Part shown: in pieces, positions 8,431-15,913 of the stretch
Layout: every line of letters begins with the position of its first letter
How positions within the stretch are numbered: the first letter of the stretch is position 1
DNA from: an uncultured Lachnospiraceae bacterium
GTDB taxonomy: Bacteria > Bacillota > Clostridia > Lachnospirales > Lachnospiraceae
Assembly: GCA_902762955.1 (NCBI GenBank)
Contig: CACWQH010000001.1
Coordinates: forward strand, 43,483-107,482
Length of the DNA stretch: 64,000 nucleotides
Direction of reading: 5' to 3'
The notes under the pieces: model-generated
Told to the model about the DNA's origin: nothing
What the model saw: the letters and a program-made list of their open reading frames with translations, nothing else
Databases searched by the model: none
Made by a program: the position numbers and the translations under genes

Positions 8431-9902
8431 GGCATATTAACATCTAAATCAAAATAAAATACAACTCCATCCTCCACGTTGTAAACACCGTACTCCTTGC
8501 CATGCGCCTGCATAGTTGCGGCAACTATGGATAAACCGATTCCGTTTCCGCCGTATTCCCTGCTTCTTGATTTGTCTGATTTATAAAATTTTATAAAAAG
8601 CTTATCTATATCCTCATCTGCAATCTGATTGCCCTGATTATACACACAAAGTCTTATGGAATCTTCCTTTCGTTCCAAAAATATTCTTATTGTCCCACCT
8701 TCGGATACATAATGAATTGCATTTGTAAGATAATTGGTAAAGGCCTCTTCTATCATGAATTCATCTGCCCATACAAAAACAGGCTCTTTTTCCTCAAACT
8801 GTATCCTTACATTCCCCTCATTTGTGAGAATTTTCGTAGAATTAAGGACCCCTGATATAAGCTCAACAACATCAAATCTTTCTATCTTGATATTGAAATT
8901 ACCAAATTCGATTTCATTAAGAGTTATGAGCTTTTGAACCAGTTGATTCATCTTCTTGGACTCATCGATAATTACATCCGAATAAAACTCCATATTTTCC
9001 TTGTCATCAAAAAGATTGTCCTTTAAGCCCTCTGCATAACCCTGTATAAGTGCTATAGGAGTTTTTAGTTCATGGGAAATATGCGACAAAAATTCCTTAC
9101 GCATATCGTCTATCTTTCGTTTTTCCTCTATATCCTTTTCCAGCTCTATATTGGCTGTTTTCAACTGTGAAATAGTATCCTCAAGTTTTGATGAAAGCTC
9201 ATTCATACATTCACCGAGCTCTCCTATCTCATCCTTTGTATATACGTTAACCTTAGAATCAAAATCAAGATTAGCCATTCGTCTTGCAGAATGGCTGAGT
9301 TTCTTTATCGGTGTTGTAAATATGCTGCTTAAGAAAAGAACAAATACTGCGGAAAAGATAATAAGCACTGCCGCAATATAATTAAATACCCTTTTTACGG
9401 TATCAACAAAGGACTCAACTTCAGATATAGGACTCCTTATGATAACAGAAAAACCGTTATCCAGCTTTCCTACCAGATCATAATAGTCCGAATTAATTGT
9501 ATCATCATGGTTTCTTTGGATTATATATTCTGAATTATTAAGATATCTGCCTTCTTCGGCTTCAATAACAGAATCAATAATTCGATAAAGACTCTGTATC
9601 ATCTTGCCGTTATCGTTAATTGAAGTATAATAAATCCTGTTATCCTCTATGTCAATTATAAGAACTATAGCCCCTGCCGGATTTTTGATTTTACCATACA
9701 AATCATCAACTTCAATATCATCCGGTGTATTGTCATTGAAAAGTCTGTTGCAGGAATTATAGGTTGTAATCATATTGGATTTTAGTTTATTTAAAAAGAT
9801 TCTTTCAATAGCAACATTACATACTATCCATGAAGCTGCCACGATAAACGAAGCAAATATTACTACCATCAAAGTAATTTTCATTCTCATAGAAATCTTC
9901 AT
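8424..9902 (-). CDS. Membrane sensor histidine kinase (two-component system)
   Basis: A 492-residue sensor kinase. Two membrane helices (about 10-32 and 175-197) flank an extracytoplasmic sensor of about 140 residues. A HAMP domain follows (TPIKKLSHSARRMANLDF, about 198-250), then the dimerisation domain with phospho-accepting His 277 (HISHELKTPIALIQGYAEG), and an ATPase domain with N box NYLTNAIHY and G2 box GNGIGLSI. The G1 region is NQGNQIADEDI, a form seen in VanS/CssS-like kinases. The ATG at 9902 lies 6 nt after the response regulator stop and uses a site inside that gene's end (GAGGTG), so the pair is translationally linked. The signal sensed is unknown. Confidence 0.92.
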   Translation of the reverse strand: MKISMRMKITLMVVIFASFIVAASWIVCNVAIERIFLNKLKSNMITTYNSCNRLFNDNTPDDIEVDDLYGKIKNPAGAIVLIIDIEDNRIYYTSINDNGKMIQSLYRIIDSVIEAEEGRYLNNSEYIIQRNHDDTINSDYYDLVGKLDNGFSVIIRSPISEVESFVDTVKRVFNYIAAVLIIFSAVFVLFLSSIFTTPIKKLSHSARRMANLDFDSKVNVYTKDEIGELGECMNELSSKLEDTISQLKTANIELEKDIEEKRKIDDMRKEFLSHISHELKTPIALIQGYAEGLKDNLFDDKENMEFYSDVIIDESKKMNQLVQKLITLNEIEFGNFNIKIERFDVVELISGVLNSTKILTNEGNVRIQFEEKEPVFVWADEFMIEEAFTNYLTNAIHYVSEGGTIRIFLERKEDSIRLCVYNQGNQIADEDIDKLFIKFYKSDKSRSREYGGNGIGLSIVAATMQAHGKEYGVYNVEDGVVFYFDLDVNMPC

Positions 9903-9908
9903 GTCAGA

Positions 9909-10583
9909 CTACACCTCGAATTTATATCCCATTCCCCATATTGTTTTAATATATTCACCCTTAGTTCCAAGCTTACTTCTTAATTTTTTAACATGGGTAT
10001 CAATGGTTCTTGCATCACCAAAATAATCATAATTCCATACATTGTTTAAAATCTTCTCTCTGGAAAGAGCAACTCCGCGATTTACCAGGAAATAATTTAA
10101 CAGTTCAAACTCCTTGTAGCTTAACTCTATAGGATTCCCGTCAACCTTAACCTGATGAGCGGATATGTTCATCTCTATGCCATCTGCAGTAAGAATTTCC
10201 TCCTTCTCTGCACTTTCACTTCTTCTGAGCACCGCACCTACTCTGGCGACAAGAATCTTTGGTGAAAATGGTTTTGTAATGTATTCGTCTATTCCAAGCT
10301 CAAAACCTCTAAGCTCATCCTTTTCATCGCTTTTTGCGGTAAGCATAATAATCGGCACGTCAGAAACTCTTCTAATCTCCTCTGCCACTCCGTAACCGTC
10401 CAGCTTTGGCATCATTACATCAAGAATAATAAGTGCTATCTCTTTGGTTGACATAAATATATCTACAGCCTGTTCACCATCTGCTGCCTCAATAACAGAA
10501 TAATTGCTTTTTATCAAAAAGTCCTTAACAAGCTTTCTCATTCTGCTCTCATCATCCACAACAAGTATTTTTAAATTATCCAT
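9909..10583 (-). CDS. OmpR-family response regulator
   Basis: A 224-residue DNA-binding regulator paired with the kinase that follows. The receiver (1-120) has VVDDE, phospho-acceptor Asp 55 in LIILDVMMPKLDG, Thr in IIMLTAKSDEKDE and Lys in YITKPFSP. The C-terminal winged helix (about 128-224) contains the recognition region LSREKILNNVWNYDYFGDARTIDTHVKKLR (written here only as a span), typical of the OmpR/PhoB group. The ATG at 10583 is preceded by GGAGG at 8 nt; an upstream TTG at 10610 would start before that site. A TATAAT on the minus strand just upstream (about 10609-10625) suggests a promoter, but I see no good -35. Confidence 0.93.
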   Translation of the reverse strand: MDNLKILVVDDESRMRKLVKDFLIKSNYSVIEAADGEQAVDIFMSTKEIALIILDVMMPKLDGYGVAEEIRRVSDVPIIMLTAKSDEKDELRGFELGIDEYITKPFSPKILVARVGAVLRRSESAEKEEILTADGIEMNISAHQVKVDGNPIELSYKEFELLNYFLVNRGVALSREKILNNVWNYDYFGDARTIDTHVKKLRSKLGTKGEYIKTIWGMGYKFEV

Positions 10584-10658
10584 ACAAATCGCCTCCAAAA
10601 TTCGAATCAATAATTTAATTATACATAGATATTATGTTGAAAATGTGAAATCATACAA

Positions 10659-11255
10659 TTAATTATTTGTTTCCGAATTAAAAAGCTCCTGTTCTCTCAA
10701 ATCAAGCTCATATTCTCTTTGACCGAGCTCGTCCTCCCAGCTTTCAAGCCTTTCTTCCCATGCAGCATACTTATTTAATATTTTTTCTTCGGTATTAAAA
10801 TATCCTATATTTTTATTGGTTGCCATAATATAAAACATACCGGCAATGATAATTGCGAGGGATATAACTGCAATCTGCAAAACCTTCTTGGTTCTTTTCA
10901 GCTTGCTGTATTCGCTTCTTAACTTTTTATATTTCTCGGATGAAATCTCCGGATGCTTTTCATTTATAACTTCAGGAACCTTTACAACATTGGTTCGTTC
11001 CACGCTGATAAGCGGAAGACTTTCATCATTTGTTTTTTCAACAAGATATTCTCTCATTTCCTGCAAAAATGCATAGCCTATAGGTGTTGAAAAATAATTC
11101 TTTGATGATAACTTCAGATAAAGTTTTTTCATCCCCTGTAAATCATCAAAAGAAATCGTCCCCTTTAATTTACATATATTAAAGTACTCTTTTTTAGCTT
11201 TATTTGCTTCCCGGATATCTTCAAAATAATATCCTTCTACAATATGTTCGTCCAT
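10659..11255 (-). CDS. Single-pass membrane protein of unknown function
   Basis: A 198-residue protein that I do not recognise. The N-terminal 100 residues are soluble and mixed alpha (MDEHIVEGYYFEDIREANKA onward). Residues 104-124 are strongly basic and helical, followed by one membrane helix (about 125-144), then a charged, Glu/Trp-rich coiled-coil tail (AAWEERLESWEDELGQRE). With no signal peptide, the N-terminal domain is probably cytoplasmic. The ATG at 11255 has AGGGG about 8 nt upstream. It lies between a lipoprotein gene and the two-component system; nothing ties its function to either. Confidence 0.7.
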   Translation of the reverse strand: MDEHIVEGYYFEDIREANKAKKEYFNICKLKGTISFDDLQGMKKLYLKLSSKNYFSTPIGYAFLQEMREYLVEKTNDESLPLISVERTNVVKVPEVINEKHPEISSEKYKKLRSEYSKLKRTKKVLQIAVISLAIIIAGMFYIMATNKNIGYFNTEEKILNKYAAWEERLESWEDELGQREYELDLREQELFNSETNN

Positions 11256-11289
11256 AAGTAATCCCCTCTCGGCGGTTTAAAGATATGAT

Positions 11290-11322
11290 AAACGGCAGCA
11301 GTCATTCTAACTGTTGCCGTTT
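11290..11322 (-). terminator. Hairpin between lipoprotein and membrane-protein genes
   Basis: Stem AAACGGCA/TGCCGTTT, one mismatch, then CAGT/ACTG with a 7-nt loop. It lies just after the stop of the 188-residue lipoprotein gene. No clear U-run follows on the minus strand, so it may be a processing or stabilising hairpin, not a complete intrinsic terminator. Confidence 0.45.
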
Positions 11323-11349
11323 CATAAATTAGTCTTTATATGCACAAAT

Positions 11350-11916
11350 CTAAGGTGTTGCATCTGTTTCTGAAGAAACATCCTCATTAAAACTTCCGTT
11401 TATTACAATGTCATTATCCAAAGCCAAGGTTCTAAGCTGTGTCTGATACTGCAAAATCAAGTCCTCGGATTCCTTGATTAGCGAGTCTGCTTCAGTAAGA
11501 TAATCCGGATTTTCTTCGTTGATTGCTGCAGCCACCTTATTCATGGCATCGAGTTGCTTTTGTGCACTCTGAAGATATAAATCCTTTAAATTCTTAACTT
11601 CATCAGTAGACACTTCTATAGCAGTAAGACTATTTATATAATTTTGCATCTGCGGAATGGCAGTGCCCTGAAGGTCAGAAGAAAACTGCTCAAGATTCAC
11701 ATCATCAGTTTCAAAATATGAATTATAAATTGCAATCGCATTTTCTCTGTCACCTTCTATAGCAGGAAGCTTGTTATTGACAAATTCAACGATATCATCC
11801 TTTAAAGCACTGTTTGAATTATCGTCTGCTGCTTCCTCCTTTTTCTTTCCACAGCCTGTAAAAAGACAAAGTATAAAAGTCATAATTGCAATTATATAAA
11901 ATTTCTTTTTCATCAT
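11350..11916 (-). CDS. Predicted lipoprotein, helical
   Basis: A 188-residue lipoprotein of unknown role. The signal is MMKKKFYIIAIMTFILCLFTGC with the lipobox LFTGC, written here as its motif end; a charged KKKEEAADDN linker follows. The rest is predicted helical, about 140 residues rich in Gln, Asn, Glu and Leu, with pattern similar to extracellular four-helix lipoproteins. The ATG at 11916 has GGAGG at 5 nt; the adjacent ATG at 11913 is equally possible. It has its own good promoter at 11950-11978. The last residues are a disordered Ser/Thr/Glu tail. Confidence 0.75.
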   Translation of the reverse strand: MMKKKFYIIAIMTFILCLFTGCGKKKEEAADDNSNSALKDDIVEFVNNKLPAIEGDRENAIAIYNSYFETDDVNLEQFSSDLQGTAIPQMQNYINSLTAIEVSTDEVKNLKDLYLQSAQKQLDAMNKVAAAINEENPDYLTEADSLIKESEDLILQYQTQLRTLALDNDIVINGSFNEDVSSETDATP

Positions 11917-11949
11917 ATTATCCTCCATATGTTGTATCATGACCAGTTT

Positions 11950-11978
11950 ATTGTACCACAATTAGTTTATTCAGGCAA
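11950..11978 (-). promoter_or_regulatory. Sigma-A-type promoter for the 188-residue lipoprotein
   Basis: Minus strand: TTGCCT, 17 nt, TACAAT, about 35 bases before the start codon at 11916. Confidence 0.65.
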
Positions 11979-12012
11979 GTATATAGAACCTATTATTTGA
12001 TTAACTTATATC

Positions 12013-12729
12013 TCATCTGTTTTCTTCATGCTCTATCATATACTTTTCATATAAATCCGGTCTTCTTTCTTTTGTTCTTTGCAGTGATTGTTCATAGCGC
12101 CATTTCTCGATATTTTTATGGTGTCCTGATAAAAGCACTTTAGGTACTTCCTTTCCCATAAAAACCTCCGGTCTTGTATATTGGGGATATTCCAAAAGTC
12201 CATCATAGAAGGACTCATATACCGCACTTTCCTCTCCTCCCAATACTCCGGGAACAAGCCTTGAAACAGCATCCACAATCATCATGGCAGGAAGCTCTCC
12301 GCCTGTTAAAACAAAATCTCCTATAGACACATTGTCAGTAACTATCATTTCCAGAACTCTTTCATCTATGCCCTCATAATGACCGCAAAGCAAAATAATA
12401 TCCTCTTCCTTTGAAAGTTCCTCCGCCATTCTTTGATTAAACGGAGTACCCTGAGGTGTCATGTAAAGAACTCTCGGTTTCTTATCAGCAAGATTATTAT
12501 TATCTATAATAGACTGATACGCTTTGTAAACCGGTTCTGCCTGCATAAGCATTCCGGCTCCTCCGCCATATGTATAGTCATCCACATGACCATATTTATT
12601 GCCTGCAAAATTTCTGATATTTACAGTATTTACACTAATTAAATTATTGTTTATAGCTCTTCCGGTTATGCTTTCCGAAAGCCCATTACTAACCATATCC
12701 GGAAAAAGAGTCATTATATGGAAATTCAT
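12013..12729 (-). CDS. trmD: tRNA (guanine-N1)-methyltransferase TrmD
   Basis: A 238-residue SPOUT-class enzyme that methylates N1 of G37 in tRNAs with a G36 anticodon base, preventing frameshifts. Seen: the N-terminal [13 protein letters not shown], the SAM-binding trefoil-knot segments [13 protein letters not shown] and [15 protein letters not shown], and the C-terminal [14 protein letters not shown]. Length is normal. The ATG at 12729 directly follows the rimM stop codon (gap of zero), so translation is coupled. It is the last gene of the ffh-rpsP-khpA-rimM-trmD series. Confidence 0.97.
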   Translation of the reverse strand: MNFHIMTLFPDMVSNGLSESITGRAINNNLISVNTVNIRNFAGNKYGHVDDYTYGGGAGMLMQAEPVYKAYQSIIDNNNLADKKPRVLYMTPQGTPFNQRMAEELSKEEDIILLCGHYEGIDERVLEMIVTDNVSIGDFVLTGGELPAMMIVDAVSRLVPGVLGGEESAVYESFYDGLLEYPQYTRPEVFMGKEVPKVLLSGHHKNIEKWRYEQSLQRTKERRPDLYEKYMIEHEENR

Positions 12730-13239
12730 CTAATCAAGCATTCCCTTCATCAATTTAACGGTAACCTTTTTATGCTCCACATCCATTTCGGGAACAAACT
12801 CCTTAATAACAGGTATAAGTACCTCTTTCTTATCCGGAAGCTTAACCACAAAAACATCATTTGCTCCTGTTTTTAATACATCCGAAAGAACTCCGAGTTT
12901 TTCACCGTTTTCTTCATAAACCTCTGCTCCGATTATATCAGATATATAAAATTCATCTTCTTTTAAAGGAACAGCATTTTCTCTTGTGACATACAAATCA
13001 CAGCCCTTATATTTTTCTATATCATTAATATTGTTAAATTCCTTAAATGATAAAATCACCATATTTTTAAAGAATTTACAAGTATTTTTTTCTACCTCAA
13101 TATCCTTATCCTTTGTACGTATAAAGCATTTCTTCAGCTTTTTAAATCTTTCCACATCATCTGTGGTTGGGAAAACCTTAACCTCTCCCCTTAAACCATG
13201 AGTCGATGTGATGACTCCGATTCTAAAAATATCCTCCAT
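12730..13239 (-). CDS. rimM: 16S rRNA processing protein RimM
   Basis: A 169-residue 30S assembly factor that binds ribosomal protein S19 during maturation of the 16S rRNA 3' domain. The N-terminal beta-barrel begins RIGVITSTHGLRGEVKVFPT; the C-terminal PRC-barrel is marked by EFYISDIIGAEVYEENGE and VLIPVIKEFVPEMD. The ATG at 13239 has AAGGAG at 6 nt. It abuts trmD and is separated from khpA by a short gap holding a stable hairpin (13257-13286). Confidence 0.96.
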   Translation of the reverse strand: MEDIFRIGVITSTHGLRGEVKVFPTTDDVERFKKLKKCFIRTKDKDIEVEKNTCKFFKNMVILSFKEFNNINDIEKYKGCDLYVTRENAVPLKEDEFYISDIIGAEVYEENGEKLGVLSDVLKTGANDVFVVKLPDKKEVLIPVIKEFVPEMDVEHKKVTVKLMKGMLD

Positions 13240-13256
13240 AAAATCTCCTTAAATAA

Positions 13257-13286
13257 TTATGGGGTGACGCAAAGCGCACCCCATAA
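13257..13286 (-). terminator. Stable hairpin between khpA and rimM
   Basis: Stem TTATGGGGTG plus CGC pairing with GCG plus CACCCCATAA, one bulged base and a 3-nt loop. On the minus strand no U-run follows; instead the rimM ribosome binding site comes about 10 bases later. It could be a partial attenuator or an RNA-processing site that lowers rimM-trmD relative to rpsP. Confidence 0.5.
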
Positions 13287-13301
13287 AGTCATAAAACAGA
13301 A

Positions 13302-13529
13302 TTATTTAATATCTACAATTACCTTTTTGTCACCCTTAGAAGCTGCTGCCTTTACGACAGTTCTGATAGACTTTGCAATTCTACCCTGCTTTCCAATTAC
13401 TTTACCCATATCATCAGGTGCAACCTTAAGTTCAATTGTAACAGTATCACCATCAGTAGTCTCACTTACAGCTACTTCATCAGGATTATCGACAAGAGAT
13501 TTTGCAATAATTTCAACTAATTCCTTCAT
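13302..13529 (-). CDS. khpA: KH-domain RNA-binding protein KhpA (YlqC)
   Basis: A 75-residue KH protein that binds RNA, in other Firmicutes as a partner of KhpB/Jag in post-transcriptional control of cell elongation. Seen: MKELVEIIAKSLVDNPDEV, then the KH signature VIGKQGRIAKSIRTVV with the GKQG loop, ending KKVIVDI. Length and position between rpsP and rimM are typical. ATG at 13529 with GAGGT upstream. Confidence 0.95.
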   Translation of the reverse strand: MKELVEIIAKSLVDNPDEVAVSETTDGDTVTIELKVAPDDMGKVIGKQGRIAKSIRTVVKAAASKGDKKVIVDIK

Positions 13530-13546
13530 TACGATACCTCCCTCGA

Positions 13547-13792
13547 TTACTTCTCGATACCTGCCTGCTTAAATAATTTAGCTACTGTTTCTGTTGGCTG
13601 AGCACCATTGTTAAGCCACTTCTTTGCAGCTTCTGAATCAATCTTAACAACATTTGGCTCCTGATTAGGATCGTAAGTACCTATCTCTTCGATAAATCTA
13701 CCATCTCTTGGAGACCTTGAGTCAGCAACGATTACTCTATAAAAAGGATGCTTCTTATATCCCATTCTTCTTAATCTTATCTTTACTGCCAT
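13547..13792 (-). CDS. rpsP: 30S ribosomal protein S16
   Basis: An 81-residue S16 protein of the small ribosomal subunit. Seen: [40 protein letters not shown], and the C-terminal [17 protein letters not shown]. The ATG at 13792 is preceded by GGGAGGTG. It lies 83 bases after ffh and 17 before khpA, the usual Clostridia order. Confidence 0.98.
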   Translation of the reverse strand: MAVKIRLRRMGYKKHPFYRVIVADSRSPRDGRFIEEIGTYDPNQEPNVVKIDSEAAKKWLNNGAQPTETVAKLFKQAGIEK

Positions 13793-13875
13793 GTCATTTT
13801 CACCTCCCTTTATCTATCATGAATTATCATGAATTTATCTTTTTTGCAAAATCTATAATAAGTTATTACCTATTA

Positions 13876-15222
13876 TCAAAATCCAAACGGAAGCTTAAAG
13901 CCTCCACGCTTTTTACCGCCCATCATACCGGACATCTGCTTCATCATCTTCTTGGACTGTTCAAACTGCTTAAGAAGCTTATTGACATCACTTATATCAA
14001 CACCTGCACCGTTTGCAATTCTCTTTTTGCGGCTTGGATTGATGATTTCCGGATTGGACCTTTCCTTTGGTGTCATCGAAAGAATGATTGCCCTTGGCAT
14101 ATTCATAGCATTGTCATCGATATCGATGTTTTGCAGCTGTTTATTGCCACTGAAGCCCGGAAGCATCTTAAGTATGTCACCCATGCCTCCCATTTTTTCC
14201 ATCTGCTCCATCTGCTCAAGGAAATCATTAAAATCAAACGATGCCTTACGGAGCTTTTGCTCCATCTCAATTGCCTTTTCCTCATCTATGGCTGCCTGAG
14301 CCTTTTCGATAAGGCTTTCCACATCGCCCATACCGAGTATACGGCTTGCCATTCTGTCAGGATAAAACATCTCAAGATCTGTAAGCTTTTCACCCATACC
14401 TGCATAAAGTATAGGTTTACCGGTAACTGCCTTTATCGAAAGGGCCGCACCGCCTCTGGTATCGCCATCAAGCTTGGTAAGAATTACACCGTCTATACCG
14501 ATTTTATCATTAAATGCAGTAGCAACATTTACAGCATCCTGACCTGTCATCGCATCTACGGTAAGAATCGTATAATTAACAGTGACATTAGCCTTAATCT
14601 CGGCAAGCTCATTCATCATTTCCTCATCTACGTGAAGACGTCCTGCAGTATCTATAAATAATATGTTGTTTCCATTTTTCTCGGCGTGCTCTATAGCTGC
14701 CTTGGCAATATTTACAGGCTTGTGTCCGTCACCCATGGTAAATACCGGAACCCCAACCTTTTCACCATTTATCTCAAGCTGTTTTATAGCAGCCGGTCGG
14801 TATACATCACAGGCAACCAAAAGAGGTCTTCTTCCCTTATTTTTGTACTGTCCTGCGAGCTTGGCAACAGTTGTTGTCTTACCGGCACCCTGAAGGCCGC
14901 ACATCATAATGACTGTAATCTCATTGGAAGGTAAAAGCTTAATCTCCGTAACCTCGGAACCCATAAGCTTATCCATCTCTTCCTTAACAATCTTTATAAC
15001 CATCTGTCCCGGATTAAGTCCTTTAAGAACCTCCTCGCCGACAGCTCTTGCACTTACGGACTTAATAAACTGTTTTACAACCTTAAAGTTTACGTCCGCC
15101 TCAAGTAATGCACGCTTAACCTCTTTCATAGCCTCATTTACATCGTCCTCGGTAAGCATACCCTTACTTCTTAATTTCTTAAAAACATTTTGCAATTTAT
15201 CGGTCAAACTGTCAAATGCCAT
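13876..15222 (-). CDS. ffh: Signal recognition particle GTPase Ffh
   Basis: A 448-residue SRP protein that binds 4.5S RNA and signal sequences and, with FtsY, targets membrane and secreted proteins to the Sec translocon. Seen: N domain (1-85), GTPase G1 loop GLQGAGKTT (109-117), DTAGR, TKLDGD, and the methionine-rich M domain (about 305-448), including FLEQMEQMEKMGGMGDIL and the basic RNA-binding motif NPSRKKRIANGAG. The Gly/Met-rich, Lys-rich tail is typical. ATG at 15222 with GGAGAGG. It is downstream of ylxM, probably from the promoter at 15685-15713. Confidence 0.98.
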   Translation of the reverse strand: MAFDSLTDKLQNVFKKLRSKGMLTEDDVNEAMKEVKRALLEADVNFKVVKQFIKSVSARAVGEEVLKGLNPGQMVIKIVKEEMDKLMGSEVTEIKLLPSNEITVIMMCGLQGAGKTTTVAKLAGQYKNKGRRPLLVACDVYRPAAIKQLEINGEKVGVPVFTMGDGHKPVNIAKAAIEHAEKNGNNILFIDTAGRLHVDEEMMNELAEIKANVTVNYTILTVDAMTGQDAVNVATAFNDKIGIDGVILTKLDGDTRGGAALSIKAVTGKPILYAGMGEKLTDLEMFYPDRMASRILGMGDVESLIEKAQAAIDEEKAIEMEQKLRKASFDFNDFLEQMEQMEKMGGMGDILKMLPGFSGNKQLQNIDIDDNAMNMPRAIILSMTPKERSNPEIINPSRKKRIANGAGVDISDVNKLLKQFEQSKKMMKQMSGMMGGKKRGGFKLPFGF

Positions 15223-15283
15223 ACAAACCTCTCCAATTCAAATTTCAAATTCAAACCAAAAACATTCACCGAAACAAACTGAA

Positions 15284-15640
15284 TCAAAATTCTTCCAATA
15301 CATCCTCAACCGATGTTTCTATCTTATGTAAAAGCTTATCGACATTTTGTTCTTTGTTTATCTTACGAACTTCACTTATGCATGCTTTAACATCTGCTAT
15401 CTTTTCTCTTGCAACAACAAACTTCTCAACAAGCTTTAATTTTTCTTCATAGCCTTCAAGTATCTTATCACATCTTTTAACCATGTCATAGATGCCCTGT
15501 CTTGAAATGCCGTAAACCTTTGCGATCTCCGAATACGACATATCATTCATAACTACATCCTCGTAGATATTCTTCTGATGTTCCGTCAGCAGTTCTCCGT
15601 AAAAATCATAAAGAAGCGACTGCCTTACTATTTTCTCCAA
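15284..15640 (-). CDS. ylxM: YlxM family helix-turn-helix protein (SRP operon)
   Basis: A protein of about 118 residues of the YlxM/p13 (UPF0122) family, encoded directly before ffh in Firmicutes and linked to SRP function. It looks like sigma region 4: LLTEHQKNIYEDVVMNDMSY followed by SEIAKVYGISRQGIYDMVKR, a helix-turn-helix, then a helical tail. The start is uncertain. I chose TTG at 15640, which gives the usual N-terminus (M)EKIVRQSLLYDFYGE with GGTGG upstream; GTG at 15649 or 15652 would add three or four residues without a better site. Two matching inverted repeats flank its promoter. Confidence 0.88.
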   Translation of the reverse strand: MEKIVRQSLLYDFYGELLTEHQKNIYEDVVMNDMSYSEIAKVYGISRQGIYDMVKRCDKILEGYEEKLKLVEKFVVAREKIADVKACISEVRKINKEQNVDKLLHKIETSVEDVLEEF

Positions 15641-15654
15641 ACAAAGCACCACCC

Positions 15655-15674
15655 GTAAAGTATTTTTTCTTTAC
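15655..15674. promoter_or_regulatory. Operator-like inverted repeat A at the ylxM-ffh promoter
   Basis: The 20-mer GTAAAGTATTTTTTCTTTAC: perfect 6-bp arms around TATTTTTT. It lies just downstream of the expected transcription start. Its centre is identical to repeat B at 15709-15728, 54 bases away. Confidence 0.55.
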
Positions 15675-15684
15675 AACAAAATGT

Positions 15685-15713
15685 ATATTACACCTTGAGC
15701 CAAATCATGTCAA
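15685..15713 (-). promoter_or_regulatory. Sigma-A promoter for ylxM-ffh
   Basis: Minus strand: TTGACA (perfect), 17 nt, TAATAT. The -35 overlaps inverted repeat B, and inverted repeat A lies between the -10 and the start codon. Confidence 0.8.
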
Positions 15714-15728
15714 GTATTTTTTCTTGAC
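15709..15728. promoter_or_regulatory. Operator-like inverted repeat B at the ylxM-ffh promoter
   Basis: The 20-mer GTCAAGTATTTTTTCTTGAC: perfect 6-bp arms around TATTTTTT, overlapping the -35 hexamer of the ylxM promoter. It differs from repeat A only at one base in each arm, and the two changes compensate. Confidence 0.55.
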
Positions 15729-15744
15729 AACTGTATTTTAAATC

Positions 15745-15840
15745 GTATGACTTTCACAAGCACGATTTTCAGGTACACGCATGGCACGTGCTACTTAACG
15801 CCATGCTTAGCACCTAAAATCGTGCTTGTGAAAGTCATAC
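15745..15840 (+). repeat. Intergenic hairpin repeat, copy 2
   Basis: A perfect 25-bp outer stem (15745-15769 with 15816-15840), one bulged C, AGGT/ACCT, internal loop ACAC against TTAGC, then GCATGGC/GCCATGC with loop ACGTGCTACTTAAC (15786-15799). It lies in a divergent gap between ylxM and the SpoIID-like gene, so it cannot serve only as a terminator. Confidence 0.87.
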
Positions 15841-15913
15841 TTACTAATATTCTTCACCGCATATATAAGAAAAGGGTTTCATATACTTTATTAATTGAAT
15901 TAAGGATTTATTT

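Noticed and set aside
13708-14661. Plus-strand open frame (317 codons) opposite rpsP and ffh
   Set aside because: Its sequence is His/Cys/Leu-rich with no recognisable domain, no start signal, and lies entirely on conserved genes of the other strand.
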